Below are positions 1 to 8,105 of a DNA stretch of 64,000 bases, piece by piece; the first letter of the stretch is position 1, and the number at the start of each line of letters is the position of its first letter. Source of the stretch: JBNAVJ01 sp049700455 (GTDB lineage: Bacteria; Bacteroidota; Ignavibacteria; Tepidaquicellales; Tepidaquicellaceae); NCBI GenBank assembly GCA_049700455.1, contig JBNAVJ010000001.1, forward strand, positions 496,001-560,000, given 5' to 3'. Made by a program: the position numbers and the translations under genes. The notes below the pieces were generated by a model. It worked only from the letters and a program-made list of their open reading frames with translations, did no database searches and had not been told where the DNA came from.

Positions 1-480
1 AACAAAAACCCTTCTGTAACATTATAAAAAGAGGTTTAAGAATTTTTTTGTTTGATTTTGAAAAAAAGAATAAAACGGCAACATTACACAGAGTCAATTA
101 AGAAAAAGGATATTTATTAATACTTTCCTTGAAACTCTTTTGTGTCCCGTGCACAGGAGATTTTCAAAACAGCCCACAACCAGTAAAAAGTTAGTAACTT
201 TATTACTTCTCTACTCATTTATTTTCTATGTTTTTGTTTGGGGTTCTTTACTTGGTTTTATTCCTCGTATCTTTTTTGCTGATGAAATTGCTTATGGTAT
301 AGCTTGGAAAGCGAATAGTCCCTTTTAATTTGAAGTGGAAAATTACGTTGGTGCCTAAGGAATCCTCGGATTACTATATGTTTCGAGGCTCATTTTTATT
401 TTTATATCTCAAAAACACAAAAGAACTATATTTTGATGTTAGAAAATATTGTTCCGCTTTATAAGTAACAGCTTTTCTGT
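1..480. other. Non-coding stretch at window start
   Basis: No convincing gene is visible. A 62-codon frame at 140-328 opens with TTG, has no ribosome site and no recognisable domain, so it was not called. The stretch is AT-rich with long A and T runs. The only structured element is a possible terminator near 364-406, listed separately. The stretch may be the 3' flank of something lying to the left of the window. Confidence 0.5.
364..406 (+). terminator. Possible intrinsic terminator
   Basis: CCTCGGA (364-370) can pair with TTCGAGG (382-388) as a 7-bp stem including one G-U pair, with an 11-nt loop. T-rich sequence follows. It would end a plus-strand transcript entering from the left, but no gene in the window uses it. 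The stem is short and the T tract is interrupted, so the call is weak. Confidence 0.35.
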
Positions 481-1248
481 TTACTGTTTATGACATTGGT
501 TAGAACTGTCAGAAACAAGCTGGCCACCCGAATATAAGATAGCTGCTCTTTCAGGCTCACGTTCTAAGGTAATTATAACCTCAATTCCATTCTCCTCAAG
601 ATCCTGAATAAGTCTTCTACCGGCAGATTGGCATATTAAAGCACTGCAACTCTTAAAAGAATCCACAAATCCCTGATGACTATGGTGTTGTTGATGATGT
701 CCACTGTGGTTGGTATGTTTTTCGTTGTTGGCTTCATTATGCTGATGTTGTCCGAATGTGTTTTTAATGTTTGTTTTGCTGATGACAGTTCCATTTTCTA
801 CTTCGATAATTATGAAGCCAGCACACCTGCCTGCATGCCCTGCTATTGTGGTAAAGTCATCCGTTGCTACTGCTACTTTTGTTCTTTTTGACGTTGTCAT
901 AGATGTTATTTTTTGATTATGAAAATATTTCTCCTCTCTTCTTTTAATAAGATAAGAAGGAATAAGATTTATTTTTAAAGCTTTCCCTTCAATTAAAACA
1001 GTTGCTATTTTATGGTGAGCTTCGTTAATAATTCTACTAAAAGTTGTTCTTGAAATTCTCATTAGTGCTGAGGCCGGTATTTGCTCTAAACCCTCATAAT
1101 CGGCCAATCGTATTGCTTCAATTTCATCCATATATAAAGTAATTTCTTCAAGTTCCCTCATAGGTATTCCTCGTGGTTTATAGTAATAAGCGTTGTGGTT
1201 AAAACTAATCCAACGGCATTTTCTTGGTCTTCCTCTATTTTTGCACAT
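481..1248 (-). CDS. DUF134 DNA-binding / NifX-like cofactor-binding fusion protein
   Basis: This 255-residue protein has two parts. Residues 1-95 match the DUF134 (UPF0251) family, a helix-turn-helix type beginning MCKNRGRPRK and containing MDEIEAIRLADYEGL. Residues 122-240 look like the dinitrogenase iron-molybdenum cofactor family (NifX/NifB C-terminal type), starting KVAVATDD and including the conserved AGHAGRC and CSALICQSAGRRL segments. Between them, about residues 168-191, lies a histidine-rich insert with nine His. The open frame extends 12 codons upstream to a TTG, but the ATG at 1248 fits the family start. Members of both families are often found near metal or Fe-S cofactor genes; here the neighbours are unrelated. 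A metal- or cofactor-responsive regulator is an inference. Confidence 0.85.
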   Translation of the reverse strand: MCKNRGRPRKCRWISFNHNAYYYKPRGIPMRELEEITLYMDEIEAIRLADYEGLEQIPASALMRISRTTFSRIINEAHHKIATVLIEGKALKINLIPSYLIKRREEKYFHNQKITSMTTSKRTKVAVATDDFTTIAGHAGRCAGFIIIEVENGTVISKTNIKNTFGQHQHNEANNEKHTNHSGHHQQHHSHQGFVDSFKSCSALICQSAGRRLIQDLEENGIEVIITLEREPERAAILYSGGQLVSDSSNQCHKQ

Positions 1249-1400
1249 ATGTTCAAAATTAACCAGAAAGGTTTTTATTGTCAAGATAAATTTGTAAAAT
1301 TCGTTTTCTGTAGATTCTGATTTTTAATAATAATGGTCCATATTATTAGATTAGGTTTTTATTTTTGAGAGGAACAATTTGTAAGTTCGATTTTGTTGTA

Positions 1401-1429
1401 TTGAAAATGCAAATATAATTCTATATTTT
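1401..1429 (+). promoter_or_regulatory. Likely promoter of tRNA-Val
   Basis: TTGAAA (1401-1406) and TATTTT (1424-1429) are separated by exactly 17 nt and end 13 nt before the tRNA. The tRNA-Phe gene at 14109 has the same arrangement, which supports the call. A TATAAT at 1414-1419 has no suitably spaced -35 partner. Confidence 0.5.
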
Positions 1430-1442
1430 AGTAAACTTATAG

Positions 1443-1516
1443 GGGCGGTTAGCTCAGCTGGTTAGAGCGCCACGTTGACATCGTGGAGGCCATTGGTTCG
1501 AGTCCATTACCGCCCA
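1443..1516 (+). tRNA. tRNA-Val (GAC)
   Basis: A full cloverleaf can be folded by eye. Acceptor stem GGGCGGT (1443-1449) pairs with ACCGCCC (1509-1515), followed by discriminator A. The anticodon arm is CCACG-TTGACAT-CGTGG, giving anticodon GAC (valine). The T arm carries GGTTCGAGTCC. The 3' CCA is not encoded. It lies 35 nt upstream of thrS and may share a transcript with it. Confidence 0.95.
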
Positions 1517-1551
1517 CATTTTTTTGAATATGTTTCCTTAAAGTAATCTTA

Positions 1552-3474
1552 ATGGATACCTTAATAAAAATAAAATTCCCTGATGGGGGTATAAAAGAGT
1601 TTCCTGCTGGTATAACTGCTCTGGATGTCGCTAAATCTATCAGTAGTAGCTTTGCTAATGAAGTTCTTGTTTGCAAATTTAATGGAACATTAAGGGATTT
1701 AAGTTATAAAATAAACGAGAGTGGAGAAATTGTATTCTATAAATTTGATTCTCCCGAAGGAAAAGAATGTTTTTGGCATACTTCCTCGCATATAATGGCT
1801 CAGGCAATAGAAGAGCTCTATCCTGGAGCTAAATTCGGTGTAGGACCCGCTATAGAAAACGGTTTTTACTATGATGTAGATAGTGAAGTCAAATTTACTG
1901 AGGAAGACCTTAGAAAAATAGAACAAAGGATGCTTGAAATAGCAAGGAAGGACCTTAAACCTCAACGTGAAGAGTTACCACGCTTGGAAGCAATTAATTA
2001 TTTTAAAACAAAAAGAATAGACCCTTATAAAGTAGAAATTCTTGAAACTATTGCTCAAGATGAGGAAATAGTTTCACTCTATCATCAGGGTAATTTTACC
2101 GATTTATGTAGAGGTCCTCATTTACCAACTACGGCAAAAGTTAAAGCCGTTAAACTTCTTTCGGTTTCGGGTTCATATTGGAGAGGTGATGAAAAAAACA
2201 AAATGTTACAACGAATCTATGGTATTTCATTTCCTTCTCAAAAAGAACTGACTGCGTATCTTGAATATCTTGATGAAGCAAGAAAACGAGATCATAGAAG
2301 ACTTGGTAAAGATCTGGATCTTTTTATGTTTAGTGAAGTTAGTCCCGGCATTCCGTTTTGGTTGCCTAATGGTATGATAATTTTTAGGGAACTTGAGAAA
2401 TTTTCGAGGGAACTTCATGATAAGTATGGGTACCAGGAAATTAATACTCCTATTATAGTTAAAGAATCTTTATTTAAAACTTCCGGACATACTACTCATT
2501 ATATTGAAAATATGTTCAAAATTGTATCAGGGGATGAAGTATTTTATGTAAAACCAATGAATTGTCCGGAGGCAACATTAGTTTATTCATCGAAGTTACG
2601 AAGTTATAGAGATCTTCCCCTTAGGTTAAGTGAATTAGGGCGTAATCATAGAAATGAAATAAGCGGGGCACTTGGTGGAATGTTCAGGGTAAGGGGATTT
2701 GTGATGGATGACGCGCATATTTTTTGTCGTAATGATCAAATTCTTGAGGAAATAACAAATGTTCTTCGGTTAATGACAGAAACGTATAATGCTTTTGGTT
2801 TTACTCCTAGTTATTATCTTTCAACGAAACCTGACGAAGCTATGGGTGAAGTAGGGGTTTGGGAAGCAGCCGAAGATGCGTTACGGAAAGCTTTAGATGC
2901 AAATAATCTATCTTACCAGGTCAATGAAAAAGATGGGGCTTTTTATGGGCCTAAAATAGATGTTCACATTAAAGATGCCCTGGGCAGAACTTGGCAACTT
3001 GCTACTATACAGCTTGATTTTCAATTGCCTGAAAGGTTTGATTTAACTTATCAGGGAAGTGATGGGAAAAAATATAGACCTGTAATAATTCATAGAGCTA
3101 TTTATGGTAGCTTTGAGAGATTTATTGGAATACTAACTGAACACTATGCTGGCAATTTTCCACTCTGGCTGGCTCCAAAACAAGTCATTGTTTTATCAGT
3201 AACAAATGCCCAAGAAGATTACGTTGCTAAAGTGTATGAAGAACTGAAAAAGGAAGGTATTAGAGCAGATTTAGATACTCGCAATGAGAAAATTTCTTAT
3301 AAAATACGTGAAGCTGAAAACTATAAAATTCCCTATATGATAATTATTGGAGATAAAGAAAAAGCAGATGGTAATATTTCTGTAAGACAACATAAAAAAG
3401 GAGATATTGGAAAATATGCATTGAAAAAATTTATTGAAATGATTAAATTAGAAATTTCTCAGAAAAAATTTTAG
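1552..3474 (+). CDS. thrS: Threonyl-tRNA synthetase
   Basis: This class II synthetase charges tRNA-Thr. At 640 residues it is full length. The N-terminal TGS domain spans about residues 1-62. The editing domain carries the HxxxH pair at H76 and H80. The catalytic core has the three zinc/threonine ligands expected from the E. coli enzyme: C338 in PMNCPEA, H389 in MDDAH, and H514 in IIHRAIYGS. The anticodon-binding domain occupies about residues 535-640. ATG at 1552 starts the TGS domain directly and no strong Shine-Dalgarno site precedes it. It heads the conserved thrS-infC-rpmI-rplT cluster. No T-box or other leader riboswitch is visible in the 35 nt between the tRNA and thrS. Confidence 0.97.
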   Translation: MDTLIKIKFPDGGIKEFPAGITALDVAKSISSSFANEVLVCKFNGTLRDLSYKINESGEIVFYKFDSPEGKECFWHTSSHIMAQAIEELYPGAKFGVGPAIENGFYYDVDSEVKFTEEDLRKIEQRMLEIARKDLKPQREELPRLEAINYFKTKRIDPYKVEILETIAQDEEIVSLYHQGNFTDLCRGPHLPTTAKVKAVKLLSVSGSYWRGDEKNKMLQRIYGISFPSQKELTAYLEYLDEARKRDHRRLGKDLDLFMFSEVSPGIPFWLPNGMIIFRELEKFSRELHDKYGYQEINTPIIVKESLFKTSGHTTHYIENMFKIVSGDEVFYVKPMNCPEATLVYSSKLRSYRDLPLRLSELGRNHRNEISGALGGMFRVRGFVMDDAHIFCRNDQILEEITNVLRLMTETYNAFGFTPSYYLSTKPDEAMGEVGVWEAAEDALRKALDANNLSYQVNEKDGAFYGPKIDVHIKDALGRTWQLATIQLDFQLPERFDLTYQGSDGKKYRPVIIHRAIYGSFERFIGILTEHYAGNFPLWLAPKQVIVLSVTNAQEDYVAKVYEELKKEGIRADLDTRNEKISYKIREAENYKIPYMIIIGDKEKADGNISVRQHKKGDIGKYALKKFIEMIKLEISQKKF

Positions 3475-3490
3475 TTTTAGAAATCTTCAG

Positions 3491-3505
3491 AAAGGGTTAT
3501 TTATT
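3491..3505 (+). promoter_or_regulatory. Shine-Dalgarno site and AUU start codon of infC
   Basis: AAAGGG (3491-3496) lies 6 nt upstream of ATT (3503-3505). No ATG, GTG or TTG occurs in the IF3 frame before residue 32 of the protein. The rare AUU initiator of infC is known in other bacteria, where IF3 discriminates against its own start codon and so represses itself. Here the sequence gives the site directly; the autoregulation is inferred from the family. Confidence 0.85.
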
Positions 3506-4129
3506 AAAGAAAAAGAAAAAAAAGTTAGAGTAAACAACGAAATCAGAGCTAACAGAATTAGGGTAATAGATGAAGATGGGAAATCTTTAGGTATAATGTC
3601 TCTGAATGAGGCTTTACAATTAGCTACTTCAAGATCACTTGATCTTGTAGAGATATCTCCTGCTGCCGAGATCCCCGTCTGTAAAGTTATTGACTATGGG
3701 AAGTTCAATTATGAACGGCAAAAGAAAGAAAAACTTCAGAAGAAGCATCAAACAGTAATGACAGTTAAAGAAATACGCTTTAACGCTAATACAGATACTC
3801 ATGATGTCGAATTTAAAACCAGACATTTAAGACAGTTTCTTTTAGATGGCCATAAAGTTAAGGCTTGTGTAATTTATAGAGGGCGAATGATAACCCATAT
3901 TGAGATTGGTGAAAAGTTGATGAATGATGTACTTGAAAATCTCCAGGATATAGGTAAGCTTGAGAGCCCACCTAAGCTTGAAGGCAAAATGTTAGTAGCA
4001 TATATTCTGCCAGATAAGAAGAAAATAGCAGCGATAAAAAACAAACAAACAAAATCAACTACTAATACGGTACCAACTGAAAATAAGGAAGAAAGGAATA
4101 TAGACGCAAATGCCGAAAATGAAATCTAA
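3503..4129 (+). CDS. infC: Translation initiation factor IF-3
   Basis: IF3 binds the 30S subunit, checks the start codon-initiator tRNA pairing and prevents premature 50S joining. The N-domain signature VRVNNEIRANRIRVIDEDG precedes the first ATG of the frame (3596), so an ATG start would lose essential sequence. The best start is ATT at 3503 with a good Shine-Dalgarno site, giving 208 residues. The C-domain covers about residues 87-172. A low-complexity K/N/T/E-rich tail of about 30 residues follows, and its last codons overlap rpmI by 20 nt. The overlap and operon order suggest translational coupling with rpmI. Confidence 0.95.
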   Translation: MKEKEKKVRVNNEIRANRIRVIDEDGKSLGIMSLNEALQLATSRSLDLVEISPAAEIPVCKVIDYGKFNYERQKKEKLQKKHQTVMTVKEIRFNANTDTHDVEFKTRHLRQFLLDGHKVKACVIYRGRMITHIEIGEKLMNDVLENLQDIGKLESPPKLEGKMLVAYILPDKKKIAAIKNKQTKSTTNTVPTENKEERNIDANAENEI

Positions 4130-4307
4130 TCGTGCTGCTGTTAAAAGATTTAAGCCAACAGCAAGCGGAAAGCTTAAGAGAGAAAAAGCTTACAGAAGTC
4201 ACATTTTAACAAAGAAATCAGCCAAGAGAAAACGTAAACTCAGAACAGCAACTTTAGTTTCACTCGCAGATGCAAAAAGAATGAAACGTTTAATCCTGGC
4301 TGAATAG
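4110..4307 (+). CDS. rpmI: 50S ribosomal protein L35
   Basis: This is a 65-residue, very basic protein beginning MPKMKSNRAAVKRF, the L35 signature, with the typical KKSAKRKRKLR stretch in the middle. It is a structural component of the large ribosomal subunit. The start lies inside the 3' end of infC (20-nt overlap, different frame), so it is probably translated partly by coupling to infC. Length matches the family. Confidence 0.97.
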   Translation: MPKMKSNRAAVKRFKPTASGKLKREKAYRSHILTKKSAKRKRKLRTATLVSLADAKRMKRLILAE

Positions 4308-4334
4308 TAATACAAAGCCATTTTTATTTAAGAA

Positions 4335-4365
4335 GAGGTTCAAAAATCCTTATCAGGATTACCTC
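4335..4365 (+). promoter_or_regulatory. Hairpin in the rpmI-rplT spacer (possible L20 leader)
   Basis: GAGGT (4335-4339) pairs with ACCTC (4361-4365), and AATCCT (4345-4350) pairs with AGGATT (4355-4360) around a TATC loop. A five-base bulge (4340-4344) lies on the 5' side only. No T tract follows, so it is not a terminator. L20 is known in other bacteria to repress its operon by binding mRNA structures; whether this hairpin does that is an inference. Confidence 0.45.
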
Positions 4366-4394
4366 AATTAAAAACTCAGTAGAAAGGAGATAAT

Positions 4395-4742
4395 ATGCCA
4401 AGAGCAAAAAACAAAGTTGCTTCACACAGAAGGCGAAAACGGATTCTTAAATCTGCTAAAGGTTACTGGGGAGCACGCGGTAATGTTTACACGATAGCAA
4501 AAAACGCTGTCGAAAAAGGTTTACTGCATTCATATAAGGATAGAAAACTTAAAAAAAGAGAATTTAGAAGACTTTGGGTTACAAGAATAAATGCTGCTGC
4601 CCGATTGTGTGGAACTACTTATTCTCAATTAATAGGAGCTCTCCATAAGAAAAATATTGATATTAATAGAAAAACGCTTGCAGATTTAGCTTATAGCAAT
4701 ATGAATGCTTTCCGAGAAATTGTCAAGTCAGCAAACAGTTAA
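4395..4742 (+). CDS. rplT: 50S ribosomal protein L20
   Basis: This 115-residue basic protein begins MPRAKNKVASHRRRKRILK and contains the conserved GYWGARGNVY segment and the RLWVTRINAAAR motif of L20. It binds 23S rRNA early in 50S assembly. A strong ribosome site, AAAGGAG, lies about 7 nt before the ATG. It is the last gene of the infC-rpmI-rplT set and is followed by a clear intrinsic terminator. The spacer before it contains a hairpin that could be an autoregulatory site. Confidence 0.97.
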   Translation: MPRAKNKVASHRRRKRILKSAKGYWGARGNVYTIAKNAVEKGLLHSYKDRKLKKREFRRLWVTRINAAARLCGTTYSQLIGALHKKNIDINRKTLADLAYSNMNAFREIVKSANS

Positions 4743-4767
4743 CTATTTTCGGCATATATAAAAAAGG

Positions 4768-4802
4768 TGAAGGCGGATGTTTTATATCCGCTTTCATTTT
4801 TT
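4768..4802 (+). terminator. Intrinsic terminator after rplT
   Basis: TGAAGGCGGAT (4768-4778) pairs with ATCCGCTTTCA (4786-4796), an 11-bp stem with one G-U pair, followed directly by a T run. It closes the thrS-infC-rpmI-rplT unit and separates it from pheS. Confidence 0.88.
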
Positions 4803-4870
4803 GAGCCTCCTATGTTTAGTTATTTCATATTTTTGCTGATTTATTTATCTTTATTCATTTGTTTATAATA

Positions 4871-5893
4871 ATGATAGATAAAATAAAGTCTATAATTACT
4901 GAAGTCGAGGTTCTACTGAATAAAATATCAACCCCTTCTGAGTTAGAAGATTTTCGAATTAAGTATCTCAGCAGAAAAGGTGTTATTAATAATCTCTTTG
5001 AAGATTTTAAAATTCTGCCCAAAGAGGAGAAGTCAAAAATGGGCAAACTTCTCAACGAATTGAAGCAGTTTGCACAATCCTCATATGAAGCTAAAAAACA
5101 AGATTTTGAAAAGAAAGCAAGTTCTTATAAGAAAGATTTTGACTTAACACTTCCAGGAAGACAATACAATGTTGGAAGCAAACATCCTATAAGTCAAGCC
5201 ATAGAAGAAATTATTGATATTTTCAGAAGAATAGGTTTTTCTGTTTTTGATAGCCCTGAGATAGAAGATGAATATCATAATTTTGATGCGTTAAATACCC
5301 CAGACTATCATCCCTCAAGAGACATGCAGGACACTTTTTATGTAGAAGTTAATTCTGATAATTTTCTTTTGAGAACTCATACATCCCCCGGACAGATTCG
5401 CGTTATGGAGAAATTTTCTCCCCCTGTAAAAGTAATTGTTCCCGGAAAATGTTATAGAAATGAAGCCATTAGCTCTCGTTCTCTTTCAATGTTTCACCAG
5501 ATAGAAGGGTTTTACGTAGATACGAATGTAACGTTTAGAGAGTTACAGGCAACACTATCTTATTTTGCGAGAGAATTTTTTGGCAGAAATTTAAAAACAA
5601 GACTCAGACCAAGTTTCTTTCCATTTACAGAACCATCTGCGGAAATGGATGTAGAATGTTATCTCTGTAATAGTCAAGGATGTCGGGTTTGTAAATATAC
5701 TGGTTGGTTAGAAATACTTGGATGTGGTATGATTGATCCTAATGTATTTGCTACGGTAGGTTATGATTCAGAGAAATACACAGGTTATGCATTTGGTATG
5801 GGTTTGGAACGAACTCTGATGATTAAATACGGAATTCCTGACATCAGAATGTTTTATGAAAACGATATTAGATTTTTGAAACAGTTTAGATAA
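4871..5893 (+). CDS. pheS: Phenylalanyl-tRNA synthetase alpha subunit
   Basis: This is the catalytic alpha subunit of the PheS2-PheT2 enzyme. It has 340 residues, normal for the family. An N-terminal coiled coil (about 1-85) is followed by the class II core with motif 2 (CYRNEAISSRSLSMFHQIEG) and motif 3 (GMGLERTLMIKYGIPDIR). The start was set at ATG 4871; the frame extends four codons further up to a TTG. The beta subunit gene pheT is not next to it: the next gene is a cyclophilin. pheT must lie elsewhere, as happens in several relatives. Confidence 0.96.
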   Translation: MIDKIKSIITEVEVLLNKISTPSELEDFRIKYLSRKGVINNLFEDFKILPKEEKSKMGKLLNELKQFAQSSYEAKKQDFEKKASSYKKDFDLTLPGRQYNVGSKHPISQAIEEIIDIFRRIGFSVFDSPEIEDEYHNFDALNTPDYHPSRDMQDTFYVEVNSDNFLLRTHTSPGQIRVMEKFSPPVKVIVPGKCYRNEAISSRSLSMFHQIEGFYVDTNVTFRELQATLSYFAREFFGRNLKTRLRPSFFPFTEPSAEMDVECYLCNSQGCRVCKYTGWLEILGCGMIDPNVFATVGYDSEKYTGYAFGMGLERTLMIKYGIPDIRMFYENDIRFLKQFR

Positions 5894-5921
5894 ATAAACC
5901 AAAATATAAGAAGGAGATATA

Positions 5922-6569
5922 ATGTTAACTACAATTTTAAATTTAAAAATTTATTCTTTACTTCTAGTCCTCTTATTATTTTTTATTGGTTGTGATAAAG
6001 AATCCCAACAAAAACAAACTGACCAGCAAAGAAGAGCTGATACTATAAAAACCCAATTAACAACTTCAAAAGATACTGCACAAAAAACATTTACTGGAAC
6101 TGGAGACATTATGAAAATTGAAACCAATAAGGGCATAATAAAAATTAAACTCTTTCCCGATAAAGCTCCAAAAACGGTTGCTCGTATAAAAGAACTTGTG
6201 AATGAGGGATTTTATAACGGGATAATTTTCCATAGGGTTATTGACGGATTTATGATTCAAGGTGGAGATCCTACAGGAACTGGAACTCGAGGGTCGGGAC
6301 AAACAATACCTGACGAGTTTAACAATGGTCTCAAGCATGACTCTAAAGGGGTAGTGGCGATGGCAAATACAGGGCGACCAAATTCCCAGGATTCTCAGTT
6401 TTATATTACACTTGCACCACAGCCCCATTTGGATGGCAAGTACACAATCTTTGGTAAAGTCATCAATGGGATGGAGGTAGTGGAGAAAATAGGAAAGGTG
6501 AAAACAGATGCCCGTGATAAACCCCTTGAAGAAATAAAAATGATTAAAGTTACACTTGAAGAAGAATAA
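5922..6569 (+). CDS. Cyclophilin-type peptidyl-prolyl isomerase lipoprotein
   Basis: This is a 215-residue envelope protein that should catalyse cis-trans isomerisation of prolyl bonds. The N-terminus is a lipoprotein signal with lipobox FIGC, lipidated Cys at residue 24, followed by a Q/K/T-rich linker to about residue 60. The cyclophilin domain (about 62-213) shows the family signature FHRVIDGFMIQGGDPTGTGT and the ANTGRPNSQDSQFYI segment. A strong Shine-Dalgarno site (AAGGAG) sits 6 nt before ATG 5922. A lipid anchor in the outer or inner membrane and a periplasmic folding role are inferred. It stands between pheS and a permease with no obvious functional link. Confidence 0.93.
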   Translation: MLTTILNLKIYSLLLVLLLFFIGCDKESQQKQTDQQRRADTIKTQLTTSKDTAQKTFTGTGDIMKIETNKGIIKIKLFPDKAPKTVARIKELVNEGFYNGIIFHRVIDGFMIQGGDPTGTGTRGSGQTIPDEFNNGLKHDSKGVVAMANTGRPNSQDSQFYITLAPQPHLDGKYTIFGKVINGMEVVEKIGKVKTDARDKPLEEIKMIKVTLEEE

Positions 6570-6597
6570 ACTTTAAAATTATCTTATTCCTTACTTG

Positions 6598-8079
6598 ATG
6601 TTACAAAAGACTCCTATCATAACAAATCCACAGGAGTTTAAAAAAGAACTTGGACTTCTTGATTCTACACTTCTTGTAATTGGAAGTATGATTGGTTCTG
6701 GAATTTTTATCGTTAGTGCAGATATTGCCCGTACAGTTGGTTCAGGAGGATGGCTTCTTCTTGTTTGGTTAATTACTGGTATTATTACAGTTGCTGCTGC
6801 TTTGTCGTATGGGGAACTTGCTGCTATGATGCCAAATGCAGGTGGTCAATATGTTTACCTCAAAGAGGCATGGAACCCACTTCTTGGGTTCCTTTACGGA
6901 TGGACACTTTTTCTTGTTATTCAAACAGGGACCATAGCTGCTGTTGCAGTTGCATTTGCTAAATTTACAGGGATATTATTTCCTATCTTTTTAGAGAAAA
7001 ATATTATATGGTCATATTTAAAATATAAAGTTTCTGCTGCACAAATTCTTGCTATAGTTAGTATATGGGTTTTGACTATAATAAATCTTAAAGGTATCAA
7101 ATTTGGGAAAATTGTCCAGAATATTTTTACTACCACTAAAACTACAGCTCTTTTTCTACTAATTATACTCGGGCTGCTGCTTGGTGCGGGTTCTTATGCT
7201 TACCATATAAATCTAAAAGATTTCTGGACTCCTACCTGGACCCATATTGAGGGAGATAATATTGTTAGTGTTCAAACCCTTACAGGGTTTGGTATTATTG
7301 CGGCAGTTGGGGTTGCTATGGTAGGTTCTGTTTTTTCAGCTGATGCATGGAACAACGTAACCTTTACAGCTGCAGAAATTAAAAACCCTAAAAAAAACAT
7401 TCCAAAAAGTTTGTTCTTAGGAACTACTATAGTAACAATTCTTTATCTATTGGCAAACGTGAGCTACATTTTTGTTTTACCTGTAAAGGGGAACCCGACT
7501 GGGGCAACCGCGTTTGAAAGAGGTATACAATTTGCTCTTAATGACAGAGTAGGGGCGGCGGCAGTTTCGGTATTTCTGGGAGAAACAGCCGCAATTGTTA
7601 TGGCTGTGCTTATTATGATTTCGACTTTTGGCTGTAACAATGGATTAATTCTTTCAGGGGCAAGAGTTACTTATGCTATGTCAAGAGATGAACTGTTCTT
7701 TAAAAAAATGAGTTATCTTAATAATAATGCTGTCCCGGGCAATGCTCTTATACTTCAAGCTATTTGGGCAAGCGTACTTTGTCTCTCTGGTACTTATTCT
7801 GATTTGTTGGATTATGTAGTGTTTGCGGTAATGATATTTTATATTCTTACTATCCTTGGACTTTTTAGACTTAGATTTACTAAACCAGATATTCCAAGAC
7901 CGTATAAAGCTTTTGGATACCCCATTCTCCCCGCATTATATATTTTAGTGGCCTTAGTTTTTGCGGTTATTCTTTTAATTTATAAACCACAGTATACGTA
8001 TCCAGGGGTTGTTATTGTGTTGATTGGAATTCCTGTTTTTTATATTTGGCAATGGAGAGAAAAACAAAATAAGAAGTAA
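6598..8079 (+). CDS. APC-family amino acid permease
   Basis: This is a 493-residue integral membrane protein with about 12 hydrophobic segments. The N-terminus has the glycine-rich first helix of the APC superfamily (VIGSMIGSGIFIVSADIAR) and the family PNAGGQYVYLKEAWNPLLGF segment. It closely resembles the LAT/YfnA/SteT type that takes up or exchanges neutral or cationic amino acids. Start set at ATG 6598; a TTG lies just before it. The next gene, 26 nt downstream, is an ornithine-cyclodeaminase-family enzyme, so the pair may import and degrade one amino acid. The substrate cannot be read from sequence. Confidence 0.9.
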   Translation: MLQKTPIITNPQEFKKELGLLDSTLLVIGSMIGSGIFIVSADIARTVGSGGWLLLVWLITGIITVAAALSYGELAAMMPNAGGQYVYLKEAWNPLLGFLYGWTLFLVIQTGTIAAVAVAFAKFTGILFPIFLEKNIIWSYLKYKVSAAQILAIVSIWVLTIINLKGIKFGKIVQNIFTTTKTTALFLLIILGLLLGAGSYAYHINLKDFWTPTWTHIEGDNIVSVQTLTGFGIIAAVGVAMVGSVFSADAWNNVTFTAAEIKNPKKNIPKSLFLGTTIVTILYLLANVSYIFVLPVKGNPTGATAFERGIQFALNDRVGAAAVSVFLGETAAIVMAVLIMISTFGCNNGLILSGARVTYAMSRDELFFKKMSYLNNNAVPGNALILQAIWASVLCLSGTYSDLLDYVVFAVMIFYILTILGLFRLRFTKPDIPRPYKAFGYPILPALYILVALVFAVILLIYKPQYTYPGVVIVLIGIPVFYIWQWREKQNKK

Positions 8080-8105
8080 TTTTATATAACTAAAATTTTA
8101 GTATT

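Noticed and set aside
140..328. 62-codon open frame at the left end
   Set aside because: TTG start, no ribosome site, no domain, composition like the surrounding non-coding DNA.
676..891. Plus-strand frame opposite the His-rich insert
   Set aside because: Shadow of the DUF134-NifX gene; antisense of CAT/CAC His codons gives Met/Val-rich peptide.
1517..1551. T-box leader before thrS
   Set aside because: Only 35 nt between tRNA-Val and thrS; too short.
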